Source: Litorivicinus lipolyticus
GTDB taxonomy: Bacteria; Pseudomonadota; Gammaproteobacteria; Pseudomonadales; Litorivicinaceae
DNA: 64,000 nt
Reading direction: 5' to 3'
Assembly (NCBI RefSeq): GCF_009650135.1
Contig: NZ_CP045871.1
Location: 372,001-436,000 of the forward strand
Shown here piece after piece: positions 11,093 to 18,614 of the stretch. Every line of letters starts with the position of its first letter. Position 1 is the stretch's first letter. Both the position numbers and the translations under genes were made by a program. Below the pieces are notes generated by a model. The model did not search any database. It saw nothing but the letters and a program-made list of their open reading frames with translations, and was not told where the DNA came from.

Positions 11093-13199
11093 CCGCCTGA
11101 CGGTGCGCGTCTGCGCACTGTTGTTTGCGCTCTTGGTACTGGTGTTTGGGTTGTTTGGCTTTTTCGTCGACAACTCCCTGAGTTCGCAAGAGCCGAACCT
11201 TCAAGAATACCTCGATGAAGGGCGCACACTGACGCTGGCGAATGAGTCGGCGCGTTCGACTTTAGACATCGTCACAGTCAACGCGTTGGTCATTGCGGAT
11301 GCGTTTGAGGCCGGCGGGTTGCCCGCCTTGGAACGCGTAGTCGCCTCGATTGCGAGTGATCCATGGATTCGGCAGGTTAGTGTTTATGGCACCGAGGGCG
11401 AAGTGCTGGCCGAAACTCGCCCGACCAGCAAAGACTACTCGCTGGATTTCGATGTCAGTTCGGCGTTCCGTCGCACCCAGGTGCCGCTGTTTCGGGTCGG
11501 TGATGATGGACGTGATGTCAGCGCCTGGGCACCGGTGTGGGGCGACGACGCTAACTTGGGGGCGGTCTATATCAACCGGGTCGTGCGCGATCATTCGTTT
11601 ATCGCTGACACTCTGGACGAACAGGTGATGCAGGTTTGGAAAGACCTGTCGGCGACACTGCTAAACGGTTTGACCCGTGGCGGCGGCTTGGCGCTGTTGG
11701 TAACCATGCTGGCGGTGGTTCAGTTATCACGTGAAATTAGTCGGCCGTATCGCCGCTTAGAGGCCGCGTTTGATAGTTTGGGCAGCGGCCGTCGTGTGCG
11801 ATTGCGCACGACCGAGGGCCCAGCCGAAGCGCGTCGACTGTCGGACCGTTTCAACCACATGGCGGGCGCGCTTGAAACTGCCAATGACAAAGTGCGTGAA
11901 CTGGCGTTCACCGACGGTGTAACCGGTCTGCCGAACCGTGCGGCGGTGATGGAGCGACTGGAGCGGCTGTTGTCGGATCAGTCAGAGGCGGCGCTGTTAT
12001 TCGTTGACTTAGATGATTTCAAGCGTGTTAACGATGTGTTTGGTCATGAAGTCGGGGACATTACCTTGTCGGCCGTAGCGGATCGATTGCGCGGGATACT
12101 GCGCCAAAACACCCGCGGCGGCCGCCCTATGGATATGGTCGCGCGATTGGGCGGGGATGAATTTGTGGTGTTGATAACCCCGCCGCCATCGGCGAGTGAT
12201 TTGGGTGCGATTGCGGATCGCTTGATCAAATCAGTGTGTGCCGTGATCGAAATTGAAAACCGCGATATTTTTGTCGGTGCCAGCGTCGGCATTGCGATCG
12301 CGCCGCATCAAGGCACGCGGGCCGACACCTTGCTGCGCCATGCGGACATGGCGATGTATGAAGCCAAAAGCCACGGCAAGCGCCAGTATTCGGTGTTCGA
12401 CAAGGGTTTGGAAACCGATGTCCGCCGTATGGCGCTGGTTGAAACGCATTTGCGAACGGCGGTGGAAAACGGTGAGTTGCGCGTGGAATATCAGCCGATT
12501 ATGGACGGTAGCCTGCGTCGTGCCGGCTACGAGGCGTTGGTTCGTTGGACCAGCCCGACCTTGGGCCCTATTTCACCCGGTGAGTTCATTCCGGTCGCCG
12601 AAGCTTACGGCATGATTGAAGCGATCGATTTGTGGATCGCCCAGACTGCGATCAATGAGATGGCCAGTTATGTGGATGAGGCCGGGTTTGCGCCGTTTTT
12701 GTCCCTCAACATGAGTGGGCATCACTTTGTCGCCGGGACCTTTACCAAAGAGTTACTGGGCGTCGTAGCCGAGTCGGGCATCGAGCCGTCACGGTTGCAC
12801 GTCGAAATCACCGAGGCCGCAATTTTGCAAGACGAGTCGATTGCTTTGGGCATCGTTCGCCATATACGTGGCGCCGGCGTCAAAGTGTTTTTGGACGACT
12901 TCGGCACGGGCTATTCCAGCCTGTCACACCTGGCCAATTTCGATTTGGACGGGATCAAAATCGATGTCAGCTTTGTGCGTGGCATCCCGGATAATCCAGG
13001 CTCGGTCAGCTTGACGGCCGGACTGATCGCGTTGGCGCACAACCTCGAACTAGAGGTCGTTGCGGAAGGCGTCGAAATGCCGGTTCAGGCTGAGTTTTTG
13101 TTGGGTGAAGGCTGTGATTACCTGCAAGGGTGGTTGTACGCCAAGGCGGCGCCATTGCCGCGTCATCAATCCGGACGCGGCACTCTGGTTGAGGCCTAG
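11079..13199 (+). CDS. Membrane-bound diguanylate cyclase/phosphodiesterase (HAMP-GGDEF-EAL)
   Basis: Makes and/or hydrolyses cyclic di-GMP. The 706-residue product has transmembrane helices at about 7-27 and 194-216 enclosing a periplasmic sensor domain, a HAMP segment, a GGDEF domain with intact RLGGDEFVVL near residue 355, and an EAL domain with YEALVRW near 484, the NMS, TEAA, DDFGTGYSSL, IKID, AEGVE and LQGW motifs. Both catalytic sites look complete. It is the output gene of the three-gene operon; translation is coupled to the upstream membrane protein by a 14-bp overlap. Confidence 0.93.
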   Translation: MSWYNRLTVRVCALLFALLVLVFGLFGFFVDNSLSSQEPNLQEYLDEGRTLTLANESARSTLDIVTVNALVIADAFEAGGLPALERVVASIASDPWIRQVSVYGTEGEVLAETRPTSKDYSLDFDVSSAFRRTQVPLFRVGDDGRDVSAWAPVWGDDANLGAVYINRVVRDHSFIADTLDEQVMQVWKDLSATLLNGLTRGGGLALLVTMLAVVQLSREISRPYRRLEAAFDSLGSGRRVRLRTTEGPAEARRLSDRFNHMAGALETANDKVRELAFTDGVTGLPNRAAVMERLERLLSDQSEAALLFVDLDDFKRVNDVFGHEVGDITLSAVADRLRGILRQNTRGGRPMDMVARLGGDEFVVLITPPPSASDLGAIADRLIKSVCAVIEIENRDIFVGASVGIAIAPHQGTRADTLLRHADMAMYEAKSHGKRQYSVFDKGLETDVRRMALVETHLRTAVENGELRVEYQPIMDGSLRRAGYEALVRWTSPTLGPISPGEFIPVAEAYGMIEAIDLWIAQTAINEMASYVDEAGFAPFLSLNMSGHHFVAGTFTKELLGVVAESGIEPSRLHVEITEAAILQDESIALGIVRHIRGAGVKVFLDDFGTGYSSLSHLANFDLDGIKIDVSFVRGIPDNPGSVSLTAGLIALAHNLELEVVAEGVEMPVQAEFLLGEGCDYLQGWLYAKAAPLPRHQSGRGTLVEA

Positions 13200-13201
13200 C
13201 G

Positions 13202-13313
13202 AAAGGGAATTCGAGGGCCATGGGTCCGAGCCTTTGAACGCCAACATTTATAATGTTGGCCGGCATTGTGTCGATAAGCGCCCAGCGAGTCCGCAGGACG
13301 AGATGATTGGCGC
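13202..13313 (+). repeat. 112-bp structured direct repeat, copy A1
   Basis: 109 of 112 positions match copy A2 at 16580-16691 in the same orientation. It starts right after the stop codon of the GGDEF-EAL gene. It contains three inverted repeats: GG(G/A)CC-ATG-GGTCC, GCCAACATT-TAT-AATGTTGGC, and a closing stem G(C/T)GCC/GGCGC around an inner GTCC-GCA-GGAC hairpin. The three differences between copies keep pairing or fall in a loop. No T-run follows the hairpins. Confidence 0.9.
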
Positions 13314-13322
13314 ACGTGCGTA

Positions 13323-13333
13323 GCGCCCGACAG
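13323..13333 (+). other. Partial tRNA-Arg 3'-end core (candidate attL)
   Basis: GCGCCCGACAG matches 11 bp of the tRNA-Arg 3' end found at 16690-16700. Copy A1 ends 10 bp before it, whereas A2 runs straight into the core, so the left core seems to carry a short insertion (about 10 bp, 13314-13322). It is the most likely left attachment scar of the islet. Confidence 0.55.
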
Positions 13334-13376
13334 ACTGCAAAGTCACTTCACAGCCGTCTAAAGGCACCATCGGGCC

Positions 13377-13556
13377 ATGTCAGCCCCCAAGAATCAAAGA
13401 CTTACACAGCTTCAGTTCACTAACAAGGGAGCAGGATTGTCTACAGTTTCTACAACACTGCCTGTGCAGGCTCTACAGGGCTATGCAGCCCTTCTCACCA
13501 ACATAGCCCCTAGAGCTGCTATATGCCCTTTATTAGCTCGATATGACAGGGTATGA
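13377..13556 (+). CDS. Small ORF (59 aa) related to the ORF at 14969-15310
   Basis: ATG start; the peptide contains NQRLTQLQFTNKGAGLSTVSTTLP, paralogous to NQRLTQLRFTINGTGLSTGLTTAP in the minus-strand ORF on the other side of the dehalogenase cassette. Similarity stops after that segment. No ribosome-binding site is evident and no family is recognised. It may be a decayed copy of the other ORF; the two face each other. Confidence 0.4.
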   Translation: MSAPKNQRLTQLQFTNKGAGLSTVSTTLPVQALQGYAALLTNIAPRAAICPLLARYDRV

Positions 13557-13676
13557 ATGTGTTTAAGATAGGCTCTAAAGGCTCATATAGAGGCTCTATG
13601 AAGCTCACAGAGGGCTGTTTAGCATACCTAGACGCTATAGGGGGCGGGGGGGGATTAGTCGCAATGGATTATTACT
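13557..13676. other. Non-coding stretch with GGCTCT repeats and a G-run
   Basis: No gene seen. Between 13571 and 13615 the words AGGCTCT/GGCTC recur several times, including the palindrome ATAGAGGCTCTAT. A run of eight G residues lies at 13646-13653. The G-rich stretch and the spacing to the 296-bp repeat loosely mirror a C-rich stretch at 15056-15068, hinting that the inverted duplication once extended further out. Confidence 0.5.
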
Positions 13677-13972
13677 GTACCTGCCCAGATACATCAGAAG
13701 GCTATTCTGAACCCTAGCAGCTCGTCTGTGACGCTAGTGTGAGAGACTGAATAGGTGCTTTAAGGTAAAGGGATTTACTGAGCAGGTATAGTTGCCATCA
13801 CTACAACAGTGGGACTGCTCTGGTGTATGGATTCAAGGAATAAAAGGGGTCGGTACTAGTACGTATATATACTAGAGATGACCCCCAATGCTAATTCTCA
13901 GGTGTTCGGTTCAAGGGCGAAGTCCGCAACATCTTGCAGCGATGAGCCAATCCGGTGCGGATTGACGCCCAA
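13677..13972 (+). repeat. 296-bp perfect inverted repeat, left arm
   Basis: Reverse complement of 14739-15034 with no mismatch that I can find over 296 bp. Reading on the minus strand it contains the last 24 codons and stop of the dehalogenase gene (13901-13972), a terminator-type hairpin (13842-13885), and the 3' end of the small ORF found on the right side. The 766 bp between the arms holds the rest of the dehalogenase gene. Confidence 0.95.
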
Positions 13973-14132
13973 AACGGCCAGAAGTGAGTTATCGGGTTTG
14001 GTGCTGAATCAAAAACCATCAACTAAAATGCAGCGGGTCTTGCCAGAATTCGATTAAGCTTGCTTGTCCGGGAGAAATCGAGATGGATCTTTTATCCAAG
14101 AGAACTAAACTAACATGACAGAGGACAAATAA
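13973..14132 (+). promoter_or_regulatory. Leader region of the dehalogenase gene
   Basis: This is the unique segment between the left arm and the gene. I find no strong -35/-10 pair. Two tiny ORFs precede the gene: an 11-codon one from ATG 14082 and a 5-codon one (MTEDK) from ATG 14115 whose TAA directly abuts the GTG start at 14133. GAGGA at 14121-14125 is the ribosome-binding site. Coupling through the mini-ORF is possible. Confidence 0.45.
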
Positions 14133-14813
14133 GTGCCCCTAAAAGCCATCGCATTCGACGCCTATGGAACCCTATTCGATGTCTATTCGGTAAGTTCCCT
14201 GGTCGAAGATCTGTTCCCCGGAAAAGGCCCACAACTGGCCACTATTTGGCGCGACAAACAAATCGAATACACCCGCTTGCGCACCCTGTGCGACAAATAC
14301 GCAGACTTCTGGCAGGTAACAGGCGACGCACTGGATTATGCCTGTGCGGCACTTGGCCTCGAACTGACACCTGGCTCACGGGACCGCCTGATGGGTCAAT
14401 ACGCCGAGCTTTCGGCATTTCCCGAGAACGCTGAGCAATTGCTGCGCCTCAAGAACGCCGGGATCACCTTGTCGATACTGTCAAACGGAACGCCATGGAT
14501 GCTTGATCAAGCCATCAAGGCCTCCGGGCTTGAGGGATATTTCGAGCATGTATTAAGCGTCGATGCCGTAAAACGTTTCAAGACGGCGCCTGAAGCGTAT
14601 CAAATGGGACCGGATGCTTTGGGCTGTGATGCGAAAGAAATCCTGTTCGTTTCTTCGAACTGCTGGGACATCTGTGGAGCAACGTGGTTCGGCTACCGCA
14701 CCATCTGGCTCAATCGATACGGGCTGCCGCTGGACCGCTTGGGCGTCAATCCGCACCGGATTGGCTCATCGCTGCAAGATGTTGCGGACTTCGCCCTTGA
14801 ACCGAACACCTGA
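14133..14813 (+). CDS. (S)-2-haloacid dehalogenase, type II (HAD superfamily)
   Basis: Hydrolyses the carbon-halogen bond of short 2-haloacids through an aspartyl-ester intermediate. The 226-residue product carries every key residue of the well-studied L-2-haloacid dehalogenases at a constant offset of one: nucleophile D9, T13, R40, S117/N118, K150, Y156, S174, N176 and D179 (FDAYGTLFD, ILSNGTP, VSSNCWD). GTG start with GAGGA 7 bp upstream. Residues 203-226 are encoded inside the right arm of the 296-bp inverted repeat, and the same codons exist in the left arm. It is the only metabolic gene of the islet. Confidence 0.93.
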   Translation: MPLKAIAFDAYGTLFDVYSVSSLVEDLFPGKGPQLATIWRDKQIEYTRLRTLCDKYADFWQVTGDALDYACAALGLELTPGSRDRLMGQYAELSAFPENAEQLLRLKNAGITLSILSNGTPWMLDQAIKASGLEGYFEHVLSVDAVKRFKTAPEAYQMGPDALGCDAKEILFVSSNCWDICGATWFGYRTIWLNRYGLPLDRLGVNPHRIGSSLQDVADFALEPNT

Positions 14814-15034
14814 GAATTAGCATTGGGGGTCATCTCTAGTATATATACGTACTAGTACCGACCCCTTTTATTCCTTGAATCCATACACCAGAGCAGTCCC
14901 ACTGTTGTAGTGATGGCAACTATACCTGCTCAGTAAATCCCTTTACCTTAAAGCACCTATTCAGTCTCTCACACTAGCGTCACAGACGAGCTGCTAGGGT
15001 TCAGAATAGCCTTCTGATGTATCTGGGCAGGTAC
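14739..15034 (+). repeat. 296-bp perfect inverted repeat, right arm
   Basis: Partner of 13677-13972. It starts inside the dehalogenase gene and ends within the minus-strand small ORF. Because both arms encode the same dehalogenase 3' end and terminator, recombination between them would invert 13973-14738 and still leave a complete gene. Confidence 0.95.
14826..14869 (+). terminator. Terminator of the dehalogenase gene
   Basis: GGGGTC (14826-14831) pairs with GACCCC (14860-14865), followed by TTTT; an inner CTAGTA/TACTAG stem strengthens it. It begins 12 bp after the stop codon. Because it lies in the 296-bp repeat, a mirror copy sits at 13842-13885 in the left arm. Confidence 0.7.
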
Positions 15035-15310
15035 TAACGATATCAAAGTCCGCTTCAGCCCCCTCCCGGTGTACCTAACGATCCCTGATGCGAATTCGGC
15101 AGCGGCAATAAAAACGCCAAGCGCCAGCATTCTTGGGGCAGTAGTCAAACCAGTAGACAAACCTGTGCCGTTGATAGTGAACCGAAGCTGTGTAAGTCTC
15201 TGATTGTTCGTAGACGTAGGCGATTTTTGGTGCCTTGGGTAGGCATCATTGGTTGTCGGGCGCGCCAGCTTAGATTTCATAAGTCTCGCAAGCACCTGAT
15301 TCGTCTGCAT
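14969..15310 (-). CDS. Hypothetical ORF (113 aa) spanning the recombination core
   Basis: No known family. It starts at ATG 15310 within the left 86-bp repeat (MQTNQVLARLMKSKLARP), reads through the tRNA-like core, continues with the segment NQRLTQLRFTINGTGLSTG that is shared with the small ORF at 13377, and ends inside the 296-bp repeat. The same 18-residue start occurs at 16517 on the plus strand, where it stops after 20 codons. This looks like a site-encoded N-terminus joined to cassette-borne sequence. Expression is unproven. Confidence 0.45.
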   Translation of the reverse strand: MQTNQVLARLMKSKLARPTTNDAYPRHQKSPTSTNNQRLTQLRFTINGTGLSTGLTTAPRMLALGVFIAAAEFASGIVRYTGRGLKRTLISLVPAQIHQKAILNPSSSSVTLV

Positions 15311-15340
15311 AACTCACCCAAGACTCAGGTGGCAGTAGAC
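15255..15340 (-). repeat. 86-bp inverted repeat flanking the integrase, left copy
   Basis: 82 of 86 positions match the reverse complement of 16487-16572. It contains the tRNA-like core TGTCGGGCGCGCCA (15254-15267), the start of an ORF reading away from the integrase, and the last five codons of the integrase gene. Two of the four differences fall in that ORF and both are synonymous third-position changes. Confidence 0.92.
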
Positions 15341-16485
15341 GGCGGTTGTCCAACCAGCGCCCGCTCCAGTTGGCAATGAGTGAGTTCTAAGTCGTATCCA
15401 TCCCCGTAACCTTGTCCGATGCTTTGGACCGCCCATCCACCGAGCTGATCAATCATATCCACGGGTGTGCTGATGGCTCGAAGACGATCACGAAAGCTGT
15501 GTCGAAAAGCGTGGAGTACGCAATCATTGCCGGCTACCTGCTTCACCCATTTATTTAGTGCGGCAGACGCTGAGTTGCTGTTGCAAGTTGTTGGTCCTGT
15601 ATACCTTGGAAAACAGTAATCGCTGGGTGTTTCCATGATGCGCTGAACGGCCCGCAGAGCTACTCCAACAAGCGGTATTGACCTGCTGCTGGTGGGCGTC
15701 TTTAGCGGTCTCCAAGGGTGGTTGCAGACGCTTACAAACGGTACCGGGCCATCGAGTCTGATGTCTGTTTTATGCAGGCCGACAGCCTCAGCAAGTCGAA
15801 GGCCTGTATCGCTAATCAGTGCCACAAGGTGCCGAAGGTCGTCGTCCACATGAAGGCACTCACGCTGGATCTTCCGTATGTCATTTAACCCAATAGCGTG
15901 ACGCTTTTTGGCATCGGATGGCGGTATGTAGATGCCGTTGAATGGATTCTTAATACTCAAGCCCAGTTCGCTGATGGCGAAGTTGGCAATCGCTTTTACT
16001 GACGAAAACACTCGGGATACCGACGATGTGCTCAGACCCTGTTCTTGTATTAGCCAGCCTCGGAATTGCGTTGCATCAGCCGTGCTGTACTTATCCAAAC
16101 TCTTTACGCCTGTCGCTTTGTTCAAATAGGCAACGTTGCGGCGAGCGGACTGATAGAAAAGGGCACTGCGGCCAACACCTTTCGTATCCAAGTACAACGA
16201 TAGGGCGTCTTCCATCGTCGGCATGCCAGCCGTGACCGATAGTGAGTCATTGAGAAGATGCGAAGCAGGGACATCCAAGTCCTTGATCCTGAGCTTTAAC
16301 CAGTAGTCTTCTAACTTGGCCAATACGGCTTTCGATGATTGTAATGCATGTATGCGAGTCTTCGTTTTCAGGCATAGGACAATGCGTCGCTTGGCGTAGT
16401 AGTGACGAAGATCTGAGGGGACTTGCTTGCTGAAGTAGTAAACACCGGATTTGAGGTAGGTGTACTTCGGATTTGTATACTGCAT
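15325..16485 (-). CDS. Tyrosine recombinase/integrase
   Basis: Site-specific recombinase, very probably the enzyme that inserted the islet at tRNA-Arg. The 386-residue product has an N-terminal beta-rich arm-binding domain (YLKSGVYYFSKQVPSDLR, like DUF6538-type integrases), a core-binding domain at about 90-185, and a catalytic domain with R230 (DTGLRLAE), H325-x-x-R328 (HAFRHS), W351 (GGW) and Tyr at 360 or 364 (GYGDGY). ATG start lies 2 bp outside the right 86-bp repeat, which must therefore hold its promoter. The gene points away from the tRNA. Confidence 0.93.
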   Translation of the reverse strand: MQYTNPKYTYLKSGVYYFSKQVPSDLRHYYAKRRIVLCLKTKTRIHALQSSKAVLAKLEDYWLKLRIKDLDVPASHLLNDSLSVTAGMPTMEDALSLYLDTKGVGRSALFYQSARRNVAYLNKATGVKSLDKYSTADATQFRGWLIQEQGLSTSSVSRVFSSVKAIANFAISELGLSIKNPFNGIYIPPSDAKKRHAIGLNDIRKIQRECLHVDDDLRHLVALISDTGLRLAEAVGLHKTDIRLDGPVPFVSVCNHPWRPLKTPTSSRSIPLVGVALRAVQRIMETPSDYCFPRYTGPTTCNSNSASAALNKWVKQVAGNDCVLHAFRHSFRDRLRAISTPVDMIDQLGGWAVQSIGQGYGDGYDLELTHCQLERALVGQPPSTAT

Positions 16486-16486
16486 T

Positions 16487-16572
16487 GTCTACTGCCACCT
16501 GAGTATAGGGTGAGTTATGCAGACGAATCAGGTGCTCGCGAGGCTTATGAAATCTAAGCTGGCGCGCCCGAC
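16487..16572 (+). repeat. 86-bp inverted repeat flanking the integrase, right copy
   Basis: Partner of 15255-15340. On the plus strand it holds ATG 16517 of a 20-codon ORF (MQTNQVLARLMKSKLARPTG) reading outwards, and on the minus strand the 5' leader of the integrase. It ends in the core TGGCGCGCCCGACAGG at 16560-16575. Confidence 0.92.
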
Positions 16573-16575
16573 AGG
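16560..16575 (+). other. Full 16-bp tRNA-Arg 3'-end core, internal copy
   Basis: TGGCGCGCCCGACAGG is identical to 16686-16701 inside the tRNA gene and in the same orientation, 126 bp apart. The two direct cores bracket repeat copy A2, so recombination between them would remove or mobilise a 126-bp unit. Confidence 0.8.
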
Positions 16576-16579
16576 GTGA

Positions 16580-16777
<198 letters not shown>

Positions 16778-16841
16778 TAGCGAATGGCGTGGACATTGCT
16801 AGTTGCGGTATGTTGTTCGATTGGCTTTGGAGAACCCCAAC

Positions 16842-17759
16842 ATGACCGCCCCTTGGATTTTAGATACGGACCCCGGCATCGACGATGCATTGGCGTACGC
16901 CTACCTGTTGGGCTGCGATGACGTTGAACTGCTCGGGCTTAGCTGTGTATTCGGTAACGCTTCGGTTGAACGCACGGCACGCAACGCGCTGCAGCTGCGT
17001 CAAATGATGGGGCAACAGCATTGGGTGGCTGCGGGGGCGGCGGTTCCAATGGTCCAGCCGCCACGACCACCGGCGGATTTCGTCCACGGCGTGGAAGGAC
17101 TGGGTGGTGTCGATTTGCCGCGGCCGACTCAGGCGCCGTCGGCGGATGCGGTTGAACGAATGATCGCCGAGATTCGGTCGGCGCCAAAGGCGGTGGTATT
17201 GGCGGCGGTCGGGCCACTGACCAACCTAGCGTTGGCGCTGGATCGGGCGCCGGATATTGTCGAGCGTGTCGCCAGTGTCGTGATCATGGGGGGTACTTTG
17301 GATGCCCGTGGCAACGTCAGTCCGTGGGCCGAAGCGAATATATGGAACGACCCGCATGCCGCCCAGCGGGTATTGCAGGCCGGCTGGCCGGTTACCTTGG
17401 TTGGGCTGGACATCACCTTGCGTATTCAGCTGACCGAACATGACTTTGAGGTGCTTGGTGCCAGTGCGCCGGCTGGCGTTCTTAAGGCGGCAGCCCACAG
17501 CTACATCGACTTTTATCGGTCGCAAGGGTTTGACGGTTGTCAGTTGCATGACCCAGCCGCGGTGATTGCGCAGCGCTTACCCGCGTTGTTCGAGTTTGAG
17601 ACTGTCGGTTTGGATGTGGTGCTGGAAGGCGAGCGGGTAGGTCAAGTGATCCGCGCGCCTGAGCAACCCCGTGTGCGGGTTGCCGTTGGCGGCGATATCG
17701 CGGGGATCAAAGCCGAATTTTTTCGTGGTGCGTGCGCCGGATTAGGTCTTGCTAAATAA
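16842..17759 (+). CDS. Inosine/uridine-preferring nucleoside hydrolase
   Basis: Cleaves ribonucleosides to base plus ribose for salvage. 305 residues from ATG 16842, which has GGAG 10 bp upstream; the frame is open further 5' but the family N-terminus begins here with the calcium-binding motif DTDPGIDDA at residues 8-16. Further family segments are GPLTNLA, IMGG and the C-terminal HDPAAV. It is monocistronic, and its 3' end overlaps a convergent small gene by 18 bp. Substrate preference cannot be read from the sequence. Confidence 0.92.
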   Translation: MTAPWILDTDPGIDDALAYAYLLGCDDVELLGLSCVFGNASVERTARNALQLRQMMGQQHWVAAGAAVPMVQPPRPPADFVHGVEGLGGVDLPRPTQAPSADAVERMIAEIRSAPKAVVLAAVGPLTNLALALDRAPDIVERVASVVIMGGTLDARGNVSPWAEANIWNDPHAAQRVLQAGWPVTLVGLDITLRIQLTEHDFEVLGASAPAGVLKAAAHSYIDFYRSQGFDGCQLHDPAAVIAQRLPALFEFETVGLDVVLEGERVGQVIRAPEQPRVRVAVGGDIAGIKAEFFRGACAGLGLAK

Positions 17760-17951
17760 GGACTTGGCCATGCCCATTAAGGCCGATGTGTCGGCCGGCT
17801 TGTCACCACTGACTAAGCTGAGCAGGGCCTCGGCATCCATTGAGGTCAGCTGTTCAATCGCTTTAACGACCAGTGCCTCCGGCTCTATGCCGACTTTTGC
17901 GGCCAGGGTATGCAGCTGTGAAGTCAGTTGCTCGGGTATTTGAATGTCCAT
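17742..17951 (-). CDS. Small helical protein, unknown
   Basis: 69 residues, mostly helical and slightly acidic (MDIQIPEQLTSQLHTLAAKVG...). ATG start with GAGGA about 8 bp upstream supports translation. It resembles short DNA-binding or antitoxin-like helices only loosely, and no partner toxin is adjacent. It overlaps the nucleoside hydrolase stop region convergently. Function unknown. Confidence 0.6.
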   Translation of the reverse strand: MDIQIPEQLTSQLHTLAAKVGIEPEALVVKAIEQLTSMDAEALLSLVSGDKPADTSALMGMAKSLFSKT

Positions 17952-18133
17952 GATACGTCCTCGGTTGGTTGGCCAATTAGGCTGTGCTAATCAGAACCGT
18001 AGCGCTATTGCCCTAATCTAGTACTGAGGCTTTGGGTGTGGACTGGTTCGCGGGTATCGATTGGTGAGGCGCTTGTGGCTATACTGCGCTCACGAAATTT
18101 TTTGGGGCCAGACGGCCAATCAGAGGACTGCAG

Positions 18134-18550
18134 ATGATTAAGACAATTTTTGGGTTTTTAGCCGCCGCTGTGATCTCGCTGAGCGCCTATGCCTTGACCG
18201 CCAAAGACCAGGCCATCGTGGATCGCATCGGCCATACCGCCTCGGTTTGCGTCGCGGGCGACCCCTGTGCCGGCACCGGCGGTGCTGCTGCCGTCACGGT
18301 CGCCAGTGCGGCGCGCGCGGGTGATGCGGTCTACAACGCCGGTTGTGCGGCTTGTCATGCATCGGGCGCCGCGGGCGCACCTAAGACAGGCGACGCCGCC
18401 GCATGGTCAGCACGCGTTGATCAGGGCGTGGATACCTTGGTCAGCCATGCCTATAACGGCTACAACGCGATGCCGGCCAAAGGCCTGTGCGCGGACTGCT
18501 CGGAAGACGAGATCCGTAACGCCGTTGATTACATGCTGTCACAGCTGTAA
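18134..18550 (+). CDS. Cytochrome c5-type periplasmic cytochrome
   Basis: Exported monohaem electron carrier. 138 residues: signal peptide at 1-20 (ending SAYA), haem-binding CAACH at 71-75, axial Met113 in YNGYNAMPAKG, and the extra Cys119/Cys122 pair (LCADC) typical of cytochrome c5. AGAGGA precedes the ATG. It is followed by a strong terminator and so is monocistronic. Partner oxidase not in the window. Confidence 0.93.
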   Translation: MIKTIFGFLAAAVISLSAYALTAKDQAIVDRIGHTASVCVAGDPCAGTGGAAAVTVASAARAGDAVYNAGCAACHASGAAGAPKTGDAAAWSARVDQGVDTLVSHAYNGYNAMPAKGLCADCSEDEIRNAVDYMLSQL

Positions 18551-18570
18551 CCCAACAGCGGATCAAAAAC

Positions 18571-18604
18571 AGCCGGCACTGTTCGCAGTTGGCCGGCTTT
18601 TTTG
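18571..18604 (+). terminator. Rho-independent terminator after the cytochrome gene
   Basis: AGCCGGC (18571-18577) pairs with GCCGGCT (18592-18598); within it ACTG-TTCG-CAGT forms a second stem with a stable TTCG loop. TTTTTT follows immediately. Confidence 0.9.
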
Positions 18605-18614
18605 TGCGCCGGCG

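Noticed and set aside
13234..13262. Hairpin GCCAACATT-TAT-AATGTTGGC considered as a rho-independent terminator or a dif-like XerCD site
   Set aside because: No T-run follows on either strand, and the half-sites do not match the dif arms.
13278..13313. Hammerhead-ribozyme-like segment in the 112-bp repeat (GTCC-GCA-GGAC stem with GA on both sides)
   Set aside because: The invariant CUGAUGA reads CCAGCGA and GAAAC reads GAGAT; the catalytic core is not there on either strand.
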